A stretch of DNA of 64,000 bases from Leptospira ellinghausenii (lineage in GTDB: Bacteria > Spirochaetota > Leptospiria > Leptospirales > Leptospiraceae): contig NZ_BFAZ01000010.1 in NCBI RefSeq assembly GCF_003114815.1, forward strand, positions 211,636 through 275,635, given 5' to 3'. The notes under the pieces were generated by a model, which worked only from the letters and a program-made list of their open reading frames with translations, was not told the DNA's origin and did not search any database. A program made the translations under genes and the position numbers. Positions 45,843-54,357 of the stretch are shown here, one piece after another. How positions within the stretch are numbered: position 1 is the first letter of the stretch; every line of letters starts with the position of its first letter.

Positions 45843-48098
45843 ATGGCATTTGATATAGAAATGATCGCGGCTCGTTATTCCAAAATGGAAGCGGCCATCA
45901 CACAAGCCAGGAAGATTGTGGGTCGACCCCTCACTCTCACAGAGAAGATTTTATACAACCACCTTTGGGATGGAAACCCTTCCAAGAGTTTTGGACGTGG
46001 TGCAGATTATGTTGACTTTGCGCCAGACCGAGTGGCGATGCAAGATGCAACAGCACAGATGGCCCTTTTGCAGTTTATGCAAGCAGGCAGAAAAAAAGTG
46101 GCAGTGCCTTCTACAGTACACTGTGACCACTTAATTACAGCAAAAGAAGAATCAGGCAAAGACCTTGGCATTGCTGTTACAGAGAACAAAGAAGTTTATG
46201 ATTTTTTATCTTCCGTTTCCAATAAATATGGAATTGGGTTTTGGAAACCAGGTGCTGGGATCATCCACCAAGTTGTTTTAGAAAACTATGCATTCCCAGG
46301 TGGGATGATGATTGGAACTGACTCCCATACAGTGAATGCTGGTGGACTTGGTATGGTGGCAATCGGTGTTGGTGGAGCTGACGCTTGTGATGTGATGGCG
46401 GGACTCCCTTGGGAACTCAAATGGCCAAAAGCAATAGGTGTCAAACTCACAGGAAAACTCAATGGTTGGACTTCTGCAAAAGATGTCATTTTAAAAGTAG
46501 CAGGGATCCTCACAGTCAAAGGGGGAACGGGTGCGATTGTAGAATACTTTGGTCCAGGTGCGGAAGCTCTTTCTTGCACAGGAAAAGGTACAATTTGTAA
46601 CATGGGTGCCGAAATTGGAGCAACCACTTCCACATTTGGATATGATGCTTCTATGGAACGTTACCTACGTTCTACTAACAGAGCTGATGTGGCAGATCTT
46701 GCCAACAAATACAAAGCACACTTAACTGCTGACCCTGAAGTGTATGCAGACCCAGCTAAGTACTTTGACCAAGTGATCGAAATTGATCTCAATACACTAG
46801 AGCCATACGTGAATGGTCCTTTCACACCAGACCTTGCGACTCCCATTTCCAAAATGAAAGAAGAGGCAGCGAAAAATGGTTGGCCGCTCAAAGTAGAAGT
46901 AGGTCTTATCGGATCTTGCACAAACTCATCGTATGAAGACATCTCTCGTGCGGCTTCCCTTGCCAAACAAGTGGCTTCCAAAGGTCTCAAAACCAAAGCC
47001 GAATTTACCATCACACCAGGTTCGGAACTTGTAAGATACACAATCCAACGAGATGGTTTTATTGATACTTTCAACCAAATTGGTGCAAAAGTATTTTCCA
47101 ATGCTTGTGGACCATGTATTGGGATGTGGTCTCGTGTGGGGGCTGAGAAAAAGGAAAAAAACACAATTGTTCACTCCTTCAATCGCAACTTCCAAGCACG
47201 CCAAGATGGTAATCCAAACACCTATGCTTTTGTGGCATCACCAGAAATCACAACAGCACTTGCGATTGCAGGGGATTTAGGTTTTAATCCACTCACGGAT
47301 TCTTTAACCAATGAAAAAGGGGAAAAGGTAAAACTAGACCCTCCTACAGGAGAAGAACTTCCTAGCAAAGGTTTTGCGGTTGAAGATGCAGGTTATGTGG
47401 CTCCAGCAGCAGATGGATCTGGTGTGCAAGTGATTGTGGACCCAAGTTCCACTAGACTACAACTCCTTGCTCCATTCAAAGCTTGGGAAGGAACAGACCT
47501 CAAAGGATTGAAACTTCTCATCAAAGCCAAAGGGAAATGTACAACAGACCATATCTCAATGGCGGGCCCTTGGTTAAAATTTCGTGGTCACTTGGATAAT
47601 ATTTCCAATAACCTCCTCATCGGTGCTACAAACTTCTTTAATGGCAAAACCAACGAAGTGAAAAACCAAGTTTCAGGAAACTACGAACCAGTCCCTCAAA
47701 CCCAAAGAGCTTACAAAGCACAAGGGATTGGGTCGATTGTAGTTGGAGATGAAAACTATGGGGAAGGTTCTTCTCGCGAACACGCGGCGATGGAACCAAG
47801 GCATCTTGGTGTAAGAGCAGTACTTGTAAAATCGTTTGCACGGATCCACGAAACAAACTTAAAAAAACAAGGGATGCTTGCACTTACGTTCGCCAACAAA
47901 GATGATTACGATAAAATCCAAGAAGACGATTCAATCGACATCATCGGTCTCACTTCTTTCCAAGAAGGAAAACCACTCAGTTTGGTTCTCAATCATAAAG
48001 ATGGAAAAAAAGATGAGATCCAAGTGAACCATACTTACAATGCGCAACAAATCGAATGGTTCAAAGCAGGTGCTGCTTTGAATTTGATGAAAGCGTAA
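45843..48098 (+). CDS. acnA: Aconitate hydratase (mitochondrial type)
   Basis: 751 residues. The three iron-sulphur ligands are Cys359 ([10 protein letters not shown]), Cys422 and Cys425 ([10 protein letters not shown]). [11 protein letters not shown] and [14 protein letters not shown] lie in the N-terminal domains, and [17 protein letters not shown] in the swivel domain. It interconverts citrate and isocitrate in the TCA cycle. The length and order match the mitochondrial-type enzyme rather than the 890-residue AcnA or AcnB forms. A strong terminator follows the stop. I recall aconitase being on chromosome II in Leptospira. Confidence 0.95.
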   Translation: MAFDIEMIAARYSKMEAAITQARKIVGRPLTLTEKILYNHLWDGNPSKSFGRGADYVDFAPDRVAMQDATAQMALLQFMQAGRKKVAVPSTVHCDHLITAKEESGKDLGIAVTENKEVYDFLSSVSNKYGIGFWKPGAGIIHQVVLENYAFPGGMMIGTDSHTVNAGGLGMVAIGVGGADACDVMAGLPWELKWPKAIGVKLTGKLNGWTSAKDVILKVAGILTVKGGTGAIVEYFGPGAEALSCTGKGTICNMGAEIGATTSTFGYDASMERYLRSTNRADVADLANKYKAHLTADPEVYADPAKYFDQVIEIDLNTLEPYVNGPFTPDLATPISKMKEEAAKNGWPLKVEVGLIGSCTNSSYEDISRAASLAKQVASKGLKTKAEFTITPGSELVRYTIQRDGFIDTFNQIGAKVFSNACGPCIGMWSRVGAEKKEKNTIVHSFNRNFQARQDGNPNTYAFVASPEITTALAIAGDLGFNPLTDSLTNEKGEKVKLDPPTGEELPSKGFAVEDAGYVAPAADGSGVQVIVDPSSTRLQLLAPFKAWEGTDLKGLKLLIKAKGKCTTDHISMAGPWLKFRGHLDNISNNLLIGATNFFNGKTNEVKNQVSGNYEPVPQTQRAYKAQGIGSIVVGDENYGEGSSREHAAMEPRHLGVRAVLVKSFARIHETNLKKQGMLALTFANKDDYDKIQEDDSIDIIGLTSFQEGKPLSLVLNHKDGKKDEIQVNHTYNAQQIEWFKAGAALNLMKA

Positions 48099-48114
48099 AA
48101 CAACTCGATGAAAC

Positions 48115-48150
48115 ACTTGCCAGAGTCATTTCTGGCAAGTCCTTCTTTTT
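48115..48150 (+). terminator. Rho-independent terminator of acnA
   Basis: ACTTGCCAGA (48115-48124) and TCTGGCAAGT (48131-48140) form a perfect 10-bp stem with a six-base loop. CCTTCTTTTT follows. It ends 17-52 bases after the acnA stop and one base before the ATG of the next gene. Confidence 0.88.
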
Positions 48151-48151
48151 C

Positions 48152-49357
48152 ATGCCAACTCCTAAATCCAAAAAAAATATAAATTCAAATTCCGAAACCA
48201 ATCCAAACAAATCGAAGGCCTCAGTTGGACAAGAAACAATGGATGAATCCATTGTATGGACAGGGGAATCTTCCAACCAAACAAAAGCACAAAAAGAATT
48301 TAATGACGCTCTTCGCAAACACAAAGAAACTTTAGAACGTTCCAAAGAAATAGAACCTTTATTCCAATTGGTGAACGAAACGTACTTAAACGTTGTTTTA
48401 CCAGAATTAAACAAACAGAAACAATTGGAACGGGAACGATTTGAACTGATGTGTTCGATCTTAATGGAAGAAAAATTATCTTTTGGGAAAATGCAAAGAG
48501 AGTTTTTACGCCGGTATTTGCTCGATATGTGTAATGATAATTTGACAGAAGACCCAGAATTTTATACTCCATTTCGAGACCAGTTGGAAACCAAATTTGA
48601 AAAATTAGAACGGATTCGTTACAAAAACCAAATGGAGTCTCGGATCAAACAAACCTTTGGAATGGATATTGATTTGGATGATTTCAATCGCACCCAATTT
48701 GATTCCGATGAAGAAAGAGAATCTCACGAAGAAAAATACAGAGACTTCCGAGAAAAGTATGAAGAATATAGAGCAGAATATTTTCGAAAATCAAAGTCTG
48801 GATTCAAAGACAAAAAAAAATCCAAAGCACAACTGGATAAAGAAAAAAAACAATTAGAAGCAGAACGGTTGTTAAGTACTGACATCAATACCTTATTTAA
48901 GAATCTAGCTAAACTCATCCATCCAGACAAAGAACAAGATCCTGTATTACGTGAAAAAAAAGCAAAACTGATGACCAAACTCTCTGGTGCCAGGGATAAT
49001 ATGAATATTGCTGAAATTTTAGAAATCAAACTCCAAGTAGACGAACTCATTCCAAACCAACAAACTGATGTATCGTTTCATGATACCTCCATCAAACGAT
49101 TTGTTGGGATCATCAAATCTAAAATCCGAGAATTGGAAGATTCGATACGGCAAAGATTTTTTTCCCATCCTCTCATGGCAGATTTCCCTTCCAGTAAAAT
49201 CACAAAAGAATCATTGGATGTGTATCTAAAACGAGTGAAACTTGATAACCAAATGGTGACAAAAGCGTATCAAAAAGAAGTGGATCAGTTAACCAAAGAA
49301 CCAAAGTACATTAAAGAGATGATTAAAGAGCTGCAAAGTTTAGGAGTCCAATTCTAA
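48152..49357 (+). CDS. Coiled-coil protein with J-domain-like HPD segment
   Basis: About 401 residues from ATG 48152, which has no ribosome binding site because the acnA terminator ends one base before it; ATG 48239 is an alternative. The protein is mostly charged helices. Near residue 256, INTLFKNLAKLIHPDKEQ then REKKAKLMTKLSGARDNMN has the HPD tripeptide between two helices as in DnaJ J-domains. It would stimulate an Hsp70. No glycine/phenylalanine or zinc domains of classical DnaJ are present. The following methyltransferase gene starts within its stop (TAATG). Confidence 0.7.
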   Translation: MPTPKSKKNINSNSETNPNKSKASVGQETMDESIVWTGESSNQTKAQKEFNDALRKHKETLERSKEIEPLFQLVNETYLNVVLPELNKQKQLERERFELMCSILMEEKLSFGKMQREFLRRYLLDMCNDNLTEDPEFYTPFRDQLETKFEKLERIRYKNQMESRIKQTFGMDIDLDDFNRTQFDSDEERESHEEKYRDFREKYEEYRAEYFRKSKSGFKDKKKSKAQLDKEKKQLEAERLLSTDINTLFKNLAKLIHPDKEQDPVLREKKAKLMTKLSGARDNMNIAEILEIKLQVDELIPNQQTDVSFHDTSIKRFVGIIKSKIRELEDSIRQRFFSHPLMADFPSSKITKESLDVYLKRVKLDNQMVTKAYQKEVDQLTKEPKYIKEMIKELQSLGVQF

Positions 49358-50034
49358 TGAAAGGATTTTTAAAACAAAAACAAACAGGCCTTGGTAAAAA
49401 TGGAAAAGAATTTGGAAGTGAATACTGGTCCGAAATTTACGGGAATGGTCTAGATGTAGACGGTTCTTATAATGCCAAACAACATGCAGACTATCTAAAA
49501 GCTCTTTTCCAACTTATGGAAATTCCAGTTTATAAAATAGCCGACTTTGGTTTTGGAAAGGGGATTTTACTTCGTGAGATGGTAAAGGTTTTTTCGCCAG
49601 TGAAGGTGTATGCAGTGGATGCGTCTAAAGAGGCTTATGAAGATTTGAAGAAAAAAGATTGGGTCAAACGATCAGATAAGTTTCATATTTACCATGAATC
49701 ATTGGAAACATTAATTTTGCCAAAATTGGAAAAGGAACCAGTGGAACTTGGGATTTGTAATTCCGTGATCCAATACTTATCTGATAACCAAATTCCATCT
49801 GTTTTAGAAAAAATGGCAAAGTATTGTAATTATTTATATTTTACAGTTCCAACAAATGTAGATTATGCGGTGATGAAAGAAGAAATGTCCTTTGTGGATC
49901 CATATGCATTTTCCAGGACAAAACAAAAATATAGAAAGTGGATCGCAAGGGACTTCGAAATTGTTGGTTACAATCTATTACAAAGTAAATGGTTAGGTGA
50001 AAAAGGATTTAAAGAAGATTTTTTTCGGATCTAA
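49357..50034 (+). CDS. Class I SAM-dependent methyltransferase-like protein
   Basis: 225 residues. KIADFGFGKGILLREMVKVF is motif I of Rossmann methyltransferases. VKVYAVDASKEAYEDLKK gives the acidic residue of motif II, and ELGICNSVIQYLSDNQIPSVL is the motif IV region. The start overlaps the stop of the J-domain-like gene by one base, so the two are coupled. The substrate is not indicated. Confidence 0.8.
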   Translation: MKGFLKQKQTGLGKNGKEFGSEYWSEIYGNGLDVDGSYNAKQHADYLKALFQLMEIPVYKIADFGFGKGILLREMVKVFSPVKVYAVDASKEAYEDLKKKDWVKRSDKFHIYHESLETLILPKLEKEPVELGICNSVIQYLSDNQIPSVLEKMAKYCNYLYFTVPTNVDYAVMKEEMSFVDPYAFSRTKQKYRKWIARDFEIVGYNLLQSKWLGEKGFKEDFFRI

Positions 50035-50077
50035 ATCGATTCTGATTTTGGAAAATAGTGCTCGAGACTAAACAAGT

Positions 50078-50755
50078 ATGACAGAAATTATTCTCTTCGA
50101 ACAATACTTATCCTTAGACTATTCGATTTTTACAATCCTTGGGTATCCCTTATCGTTATTAGAATTTTTAGGTACTACATCTGGACTTGTCTGTGTGTAC
50201 TTAGCTTGTAGGAATCATATCCTGACTTGGCCCATAGGAATTTTTAATTCGATTTGTTTTTTCTTTTTATTTTTCCAAATCCAATTGTATTCGGATATGT
50301 TGTTACAAGTTTATTTTTTTGGATCTAGTATTTATGGTTGGATCATTTGGAGAAAACGAACCGGTCAATTTACGAAGATTGTATCATTAGGGAGAAACAA
50401 AAACTTTTTTGTGATTTTCCTTTTGATCGTCGGAACCTTTGGCCTTGGGTTTTTTACAAAACACTTGCCCATTTGGTTCCCAAGTTTGTTTGCCAAACCA
50501 CCTGATTATTTGTATTGGGATGCATTTACAACTGTAACAAGTATCATTGCCAATTTACTGCTTGCCCAAAGAAAATTGGAATCTTGGTTTTTATGGGTGT
50601 TTGTGGATATCGTTTGTATTGTTTTGTATTCTCTGAAGAATATTCCTTTTGTGACAGTTGAATATGTGATTTTCCTTCTCATTGCTTTTTATGGTTCGTG
50701 GCATTGGTACAAGGAGTATCGGGAGAATCAAAAATCGACTTCTATATCGATATGA
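50078..50755 (+). CDS. pnuC: PnuC-like nicotinamide riboside transporter
   Basis: 225 residues with seven membrane helices. LEFLGTTSGLVCVYLACRNHILTW and PIGIFNSICFFFLFFQIQLY are the conserved first-half helices. DMLLQVYFFGSSIYGWIIWR and WFLWVFVDIVCIVLYSLKNI hold the W/Q/N/D residues that line the substrate site in PnuC. It imports an NAD or thiamine precursor by facilitated diffusion. No riboswitch could be recognised in the 43-base gap upstream. Confidence 0.88.
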   Translation: MTEIILFEQYLSLDYSIFTILGYPLSLLEFLGTTSGLVCVYLACRNHILTWPIGIFNSICFFFLFFQIQLYSDMLLQVYFFGSSIYGWIIWRKRTGQFTKIVSLGRNKNFFVIFLLIVGTFGLGFFTKHLPIWFPSLFAKPPDYLYWDAFTTVTSIIANLLLAQRKLESWFLWVFVDIVCIVLYSLKNIPFVTVEYVIFLLIAFYGSWHWYKEYRENQKSTSISI

Positions 50756-50760
50756 TTCGG

Positions 50761-50801
50761 AAACGATCAAACAGATACTGTATTCAATTGTTTGATCGTT
50801 T
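50761..50801. terminator. Hairpin between convergent pnuC and DoxX genes
   Basis: AAACGATCAAACA (50761-50773) pairs perfectly with TGTTTGATCGTTT (50789-50801) over 13 bp, with a 15-base loop. There is no long T-run on either side. Its place between two convergent genes suggests a two-way transcription stop. Confidence 0.5.
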
Positions 50802-50823
50802 GATGGATTCGAATTCCTTTGGT

Positions 50824-51201
50824 TTAGACTTTGATTTTGCGATTTTCTGGTCGTAAGTACCAGGAAATCGCAGTTAAACTTAACAGTAACAAAGATGGTA
50901 AAACTTCTGTTATGGGATGTCCACAAGTGATGTGAGAAATTGCCGCTCCAGACATCGCAAAGAAGAACCCTGCATACGCCCATTCTTTCAGTAGTAAAAA
51001 TTTTGGAACCAGTACGGCGATGACCCCAAGTAATTTCCAAACACCTAGAAGAGTGAGAAAGTAGGTTGGGTATCCCAATTGGTTTATCTTTTCCACTTCT
51101 TCAGGAAGTTTCAAAAGTTGGACGATGGCTGTGGAACTCATACCCAGTGATAACCAAAGGGTAAAGAACCAATATAGAATTTTGTTTGTTTTCTCTGACA
51201 T
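50824..51201 (-). CDS. DoxX-like membrane protein
   Basis: 125 residues, four helices. YWFFTLWLSLGMSSTAIVQLL, YPTYFLTLLGVWKLLGVIAVL and WAYAGFFFAMSGAAISHITCGH match the DoxX-like family that often travels with ArsR and SRPBCC genes, as here. It is the last gene of the arsR operon, 85 bases after the YdeI-like gene, so it may also have its own promoter. Function unclear. Confidence 0.8.
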   Translation of the reverse strand: MSEKTNKILYWFFTLWLSLGMSSTAIVQLLKLPEEVEKINQLGYPTYFLTLLGVWKLLGVIAVLVPKFLLLKEWAYAGFFFAMSGAAISHITCGHPITEVLPSLLLLSLTAISWYLRPENRKIKV

Positions 51202-51286
51202 AAATGATCTCCTAAATAAAAAATGTAATCCCTAATTTGAATGGATTCAGTATTCCTAAACAAAACTTGAACTATCAATGATTCTT

Positions 51287-51889
51287 TTAATCGTTTAATC
51301 CTTTTCCAATTAAGATATTGGGGATATGTTTTGTGATTCTTTCTTCTCTTGTTTCTTTTCGTTTTGCAGAATTAAAGAAGAGTAGGTACCCTCTTTGCCT
51401 ACCGGGAGTTAACTCTTGGAATGCGGTCTGTAATTTTGGATTTTGTTCCAATATTCTTAAAAACTCTTCTGGAACTTCAAACTCTGAAGTTTTTTTCAAA
51501 ATTGGTTTTTTCCCAGCTTTTTCCAACTCGATTGCATCTCTCATAAATGCCTGAATCGTGTTTTTTGATTTTGTAATTTGTTCTGCTGATTGGAAACGCA
51601 TTTGCCTAGCAGCTTGTACGTTTTTTGTTTGTTGGATGAGAATTTTTTTTGAGTCTTTTAACAATGCACCTTTGAAAAATAAAATCGCAACGTATTCTTT
51701 GAATCCATGTAATAAAAATACATTTTGACCATTTAATGTGTAACAAGGTTGTCCCCATTTAATTTCTTCAGTGAGTTTACTCTCGAGTGCAAGGGAACGT
51801 AGGATTTGGAATTCTTTTTTCCAAGATTTTACTTCATCAAAAAAAGAGTTTGGATTTTTGGTGTTACTTTTTTTTGGCTTTGGTTCCAT
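51287..51889 (-). CDS. YdeI/DUF1801-like protein
   Basis: 200 residues. The N-terminal part (EEIKWGQPCYTLNGQNVFLLHGFKEYVAILFFKGALL) is the DUF1801 fold. The C-terminal part (EVPEEFLRILEQNPKLQTAF, LTPGRQRGYLLFFNSAKRKETREERI) is the YdeI/OmpD-associated repeat. Such genes are usually found beside SRPBCC and ArsR genes. The molecular role is not established. Confidence 0.85.
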   Translation of the reverse strand: MEPKPKKSNTKNPNSFFDEVKSWKKEFQILRSLALESKLTEEIKWGQPCYTLNGQNVFLLHGFKEYVAILFFKGALLKDSKKILIQQTKNVQAARQMRFQSAEQITKSKNTIQAFMRDAIELEKAGKKPILKKTSEFEVPEEFLRILEQNPKLQTAFQELTPGRQRGYLLFFNSAKRKETREERITKHIPNILIGKGLND

Positions 51890-51920
51890 ATCATTTAACC
51901 TATGTTATAATTTAATCCAT

Positions 51921-52382
51921 TCACTGTTTTGTGATTGTTTGCAATCGGTTGTGGGCCATATTGATCCCTTGGGCAAATGGCATCTTCAGTAGTTTGTCTC
52001 TTTGTTCCACAGATTGAAATACAATTTGCATTGTGAGTTTGGATTTGTTTTCGGAAATGGATTCGATGGTAAAAAATTCGAGTTGGATGGGGAATCCTGT
52101 ATTTTCCATTTCAAATGTGCGGACAAAACTTTGGTTTTCAATCAGGTTTAACAATACACCATTGGCTCGAAAAAGGACTATGCCCTCTGGAGATTTTGTT
52201 TCAAACACATAACTTCCATGATTTCGTTTTTCAAATTGGATTACCTTGTTTCCCATCCATTGTTCGATGAGTTCTGGTTCTGTATGAGCCTTAAAGACAA
52301 GAGATGCTGGTAAATCAAATTCACGTTCAATCATTAACTCTTGTTTGCCGTCTTCGGCGATCACTTTTGTTTTGAGTTCCAT
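51921..52382 (-). CDS. SRPBCC / AHSA1-type protein
   Basis: 153 residues. LMIEREFDLPASLVFKAHTEPELIEQWMG is the START/AHSA1 entry. The family's beta-grip with a long C-terminal helix follows (MQIVFQSVEQRDKLLKMPF, then QGINMAHNRLQ). It would bind a small hydrophobic ligand. It lies 30 bases after arsR. Confidence 0.88.
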   Translation of the reverse strand: MELKTKVIAEDGKQELMIEREFDLPASLVFKAHTEPELIEQWMGNKVIQFEKRNHGSYVFETKSPEGIVLFRANGVLLNLIENQSFVRTFEMENTGFPIQLEFFTIESISENKSKLTMQIVFQSVEQRDKLLKMPFAQGINMAHNRLQTITKQ

Positions 52383-52412
52383 TCCAAATTCCTTATTCTC
52401 AAACGATTTTCA

Positions 52413-52736
52413 TTATGCCTTCGGTTTATATTGTTTCATCACGGATTCCAATTTGTTAAACCTGTCGTCCCAGAGTTTACGGAAAGGTTCGATGAAATGG
52501 GCAATTTCCTTCATCTTATTTGGGTTTAGGTGGTAGTACATCTCACGGCCAATGGGTTCTCTTTGTAACAGATCACATTCGGTTAAGATGAGTAGGTGTT
52601 TGGAAATGGTAGGTCGTTTGGAATCAAATTGGGAAGCAATCGCTCCCGCTGTCATGGATTGGGTGGCCACAAGGAGGAGGATGGCCCGCCTTGTGGGATC
52701 TGCAATTGCCTGAAACACATCTCTTCGTAAATCCAT
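52413..52736 (-). CDS. ArsR-family transcriptional regulator
   Basis: 107 residues. [49 protein letters not shown] and [10 protein letters not shown] form the winged helix-turn-helix. There is no CxC metal site in the recognition helix, so it probably senses something other than arsenic-type metals. It heads the arsR-SRPBCC-YdeI-DoxX operon and should repress it through the inverted repeat just upstream. Confidence 0.92.
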   Translation of the reverse strand: MDLRRDVFQAIADPTRRAILLLVATQSMTAGAIASQFDSKRPTISKHLLILTECDLLQREPIGREMYYHLNPNKMKEIAHFIEPFRKLWDDRFNKLESVMKQYKPKA

Positions 52737-52748
52737 TATGTAGCCATT

Positions 52749-52772
52749 TGACTAATCAATTATATGTAGTCA
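52749..52772. promoter_or_regulatory. Putative ArsR operator over the -10 of its own promoter
   Basis: TGACTA (52749-52754) and TAGTCA (52767-52772) are inverted arms with a 12-base spacer, the usual geometry for ArsR-family dimers. On the minus strand the spacer contains a perfect TATAAT (52764-52759), placing +1 near 52752. The half-sites also lie in a 13-base near-direct repeat, TAGyCATTTGrC. The -35 is poor. Confidence 0.6.
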
Positions 52773-53104
52773 TTTGGCAACACATTTTTTTGCCTGCATT
52801 CAATGCTAAATTTGGAAAACCAGATTCTATCCTGCGCCAGGGAAACGGAGGGCGAAGGTCCTAGTGGCGATTCGCCAACTAGGACGGGAGCGAACGCGGA
52901 CCCCGGAGTGGCCCGGTCGTTAATGTTTGGGAGTTTGGCTTTCGAACCAATCCGAGGCGCCCAAATCTTTGCCCTAATGAATGGATGATCTGGAAGTCCT
53001 TAGACCGGCTTTTTTCTTCGGATCCTTTTGGATTGGCGAGGTCCTGACTGTCATGAGTTTGTGGCATGAAACAACAGAACGGAAATAACAAAAGGTATTT
53101 GGGC
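52773..53104. other. About 330 bases without a gene, holding a GC-rich structured element
   Basis: No convincing open frame is present. Bases of about 52833-52925 are far richer in G+C than their surroundings. The core is a hairpin: GTCCTAGT (52858-52865), GGCGATTCGCC (52866-52876), one A and ACTAGGAC (52878-52885). GGGAGCGAACGCGG and CCCCGGAGTGGCCCGG follow. It reads like a mobile intergenic palindrome or small structured RNA; I have the impression that similar text recurs in Leptospira genomes but cannot confirm it. A T-run after GACCGGC (about 53008-53013) could be a terminator. Confidence 0.5.
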
Positions 53105-53434
53105 TTACGAATTCTTTTTGATTTTGTCGGCAACAAACGCTTTGTAGGCGGGGCTACCAAAACTCACATCCATCCGAATGATTTCTGGTGCAATGTAAGG
53201 ATGGTGTTTCATGATATATGCTTCGATCGCATCATACTTGTCAGCTTTTGCCTTGAGTAGGATTTTGTTTTCGGTATCGACTGTGATTTTGCCTTCCCAA
53301 AGGTAAACCAGTTCGACTTCAGGGAAAATGGTTCCTGAGACGATGATCCCTTGTTCCAACATTTCAGAGATTTGTTCTTCCGCCATGTCGCGGTCGCCTA
53401 TTGTGGTAAATACTAAAATTTCTTCCGATGCCAT
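53105..53434 (-). CDS. cutA: CutA-like divalent-ion tolerance protein
   Basis: 109 residues, the normal length of this small trimeric ferredoxin-fold protein. ILVFTTIGDRDMAEEQISEML, VELVYLWEGKITVDTENKILLKAK and YDAIEAYIMKHHPYIAPEII correspond to the CutA signatures (Y-W-W/E-G-K, E-x-x-L-x-K, H-P-Y-x-x-P-E-I). The usual free-cysteine region has no Cys, so metal binding may differ. It is the last gene of the minus-strand run that begins with the response regulator, after a 46-base gap. Confidence 0.88.
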   Translation of the reverse strand: MASEEILVFTTIGDRDMAEEQISEMLEQGIIVSGTIFPEVELVYLWEGKITVDTENKILLKAKADKYDAIEAYIMKHHPYIAPEIIRMDVSFGSPAYKAFVADKIKKNS

Positions 53435-53480
53435 GTTGTCCTACTGTTGGTACTAGGATCGGATGTGGAAGGGCAAATCC

Positions 53481-53726
53481 TTATTCTTTTGGTGTGTCCT
53501 TTTGCAAATAACTTTGGATTCCATCTTTGGCTTTGTCTAAAATGCCAGATTCACGAAGGCTACGAACCACTCTTTGCCAGAATTTTACTTTGCCTTCTAA
53601 TTCGATCCAACCAAGTGTTAAGTCCATTCGTTTGATCTTGAGTAACATCCTTAATTCGGACAAAGTCATATCTTTTGGGTCTTTGTCGAGGTAACGGTTG
53701 TGGTCTTGGAAGGGGTTAAATACCAT
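53481..53726 (-). CDS. Small hypothetical protein of the YqjD/YqjE-like operon
   Basis: 81 residues, hydrophilic and helical (SELRMLLKIKRMDLTLGWIEL, VKFWQRVVRSLRESGILDKA). It lies five bases after the YqjE-like gene. Its place as third member next to DUF883- and DUF1469-like genes parallels YqjK of Escherichia coli, but the sequence likeness cannot be judged by eye. Confidence 0.65.
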   Translation of the reverse strand: MVFNPFQDHNRYLDKDPKDMTLSELRMLLKIKRMDLTLGWIELEGKVKFWQRVVRSLRESGILDKAKDGIQSYLQKDTPKE

Positions 53727-53731
53727 ACAAA

Positions 53732-54064
53732 TTATTTACGGAAGACAAAAGATAAAAAGAGGATTGCAAAAACTAAAAATCCAAACCCAGTTCCGAAACT
53801 CGCAAGGATGGGATCCCCACTTACTAAAAACTTTTGAATGCTTAAGAATACTCCGTACGAAGTGTACACAAGCCCAAGAAAGATGAGAATGAGAGCAGTG
53901 AATACCCAAACCGTTTTTTTAACAAATTTTTGCACATAAAACTGTACATTTTTTTGTAAATATATCACCATCACTTCGATGTATGATACAAGTTTGGCGA
54001 TGAACTCTTCGAAGGTGGCTTTTAAACCACCTTTTTTGCGTTGTTTAGAGTGTTTTTCGTCCAA
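53732..54064 (-). CDS. YqjE-like (DUF1469, holin-like) membrane protein
   Basis: 110 residues. A long amphipathic helix (FEEFIAKLVSYIEVMVIYLQK) precedes two membrane helices (VWVFTALILIFLGLVYTSYG, PILASFGTGFGFLVFAILFL), as in the DUF1469 family. The start is TTG (54064) immediately after the stop of the DUF883-like gene, so translation is coupled. Probably an inner-membrane partner of the preceding protein. Confidence 0.7.
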   Translation of the reverse strand: MDEKHSKQRKKGGLKATFEEFIAKLVSYIEVMVIYLQKNVQFYVQKFVKKTVWVFTALILIFLGLVYTSYGVFLSIQKFLVSGDPILASFGTGFGFLVFAILFLSFVFRK

Positions 54065-54349
54065 TTATTTCTTCTTAAAAAACCAACCAAGGGCAAGGCC
54101 AAGACCAAGTCCAACTCCAAAACCAATCACAGCTGCTTTTTGTGGATTTTCTTTTACATAGGAACCCACATTATCGATCACTTCTTTGGCACGAATGGAT
54201 GCTTCTTCGCTTGCTTTTCCTAACTTTTGTTTGATGTCACTTACTTGTTCCATATACTTCTCCTTGGCTCTTTGTTCAATTTCCTTGGCTTTTTTCTCAT
54301 ACAACTTAATTTCGTCGATGAGGGACTTTTCTTTTTTCACTTCTTCCAT
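54065..54349 (-). CDS. YqjD-like (DUF883) tail-anchored protein
   Basis: 94 residues. A charged coiled coil (EIKLYEKKAKEIEQRAKEKY) is followed by VKENPQKAAVIGFGVGLGLG and LALGWFFKKK. That is the DUF883/ElaB/YqjD layout with a glycine-rich C-terminal anchor. The Escherichia coli members anchor ribosomes to the membrane in stationary phase. It starts eight bases after the response regulator gene. Confidence 0.75.
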   Translation of the reverse strand: MEEVKKEKSLIDEIKLYEKKAKEIEQRAKEKYMEQVSDIKQKLGKASEEASIRAKEVIDNVGSYVKENPQKAAVIGFGVGLGLGLALGWFFKKK

Positions 54350-54357
54350 AACGTATG

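Noticed and set aside
46286..47164. Long minus-strand ORFs opposite acnA
   Set aside because: Shadow frames of a highly biased, clearly functional gene.
52803..52988. 61-codon ORF across the GC-rich element
   Set aside because: Its coding text is a translation of hairpin DNA; no start signal.
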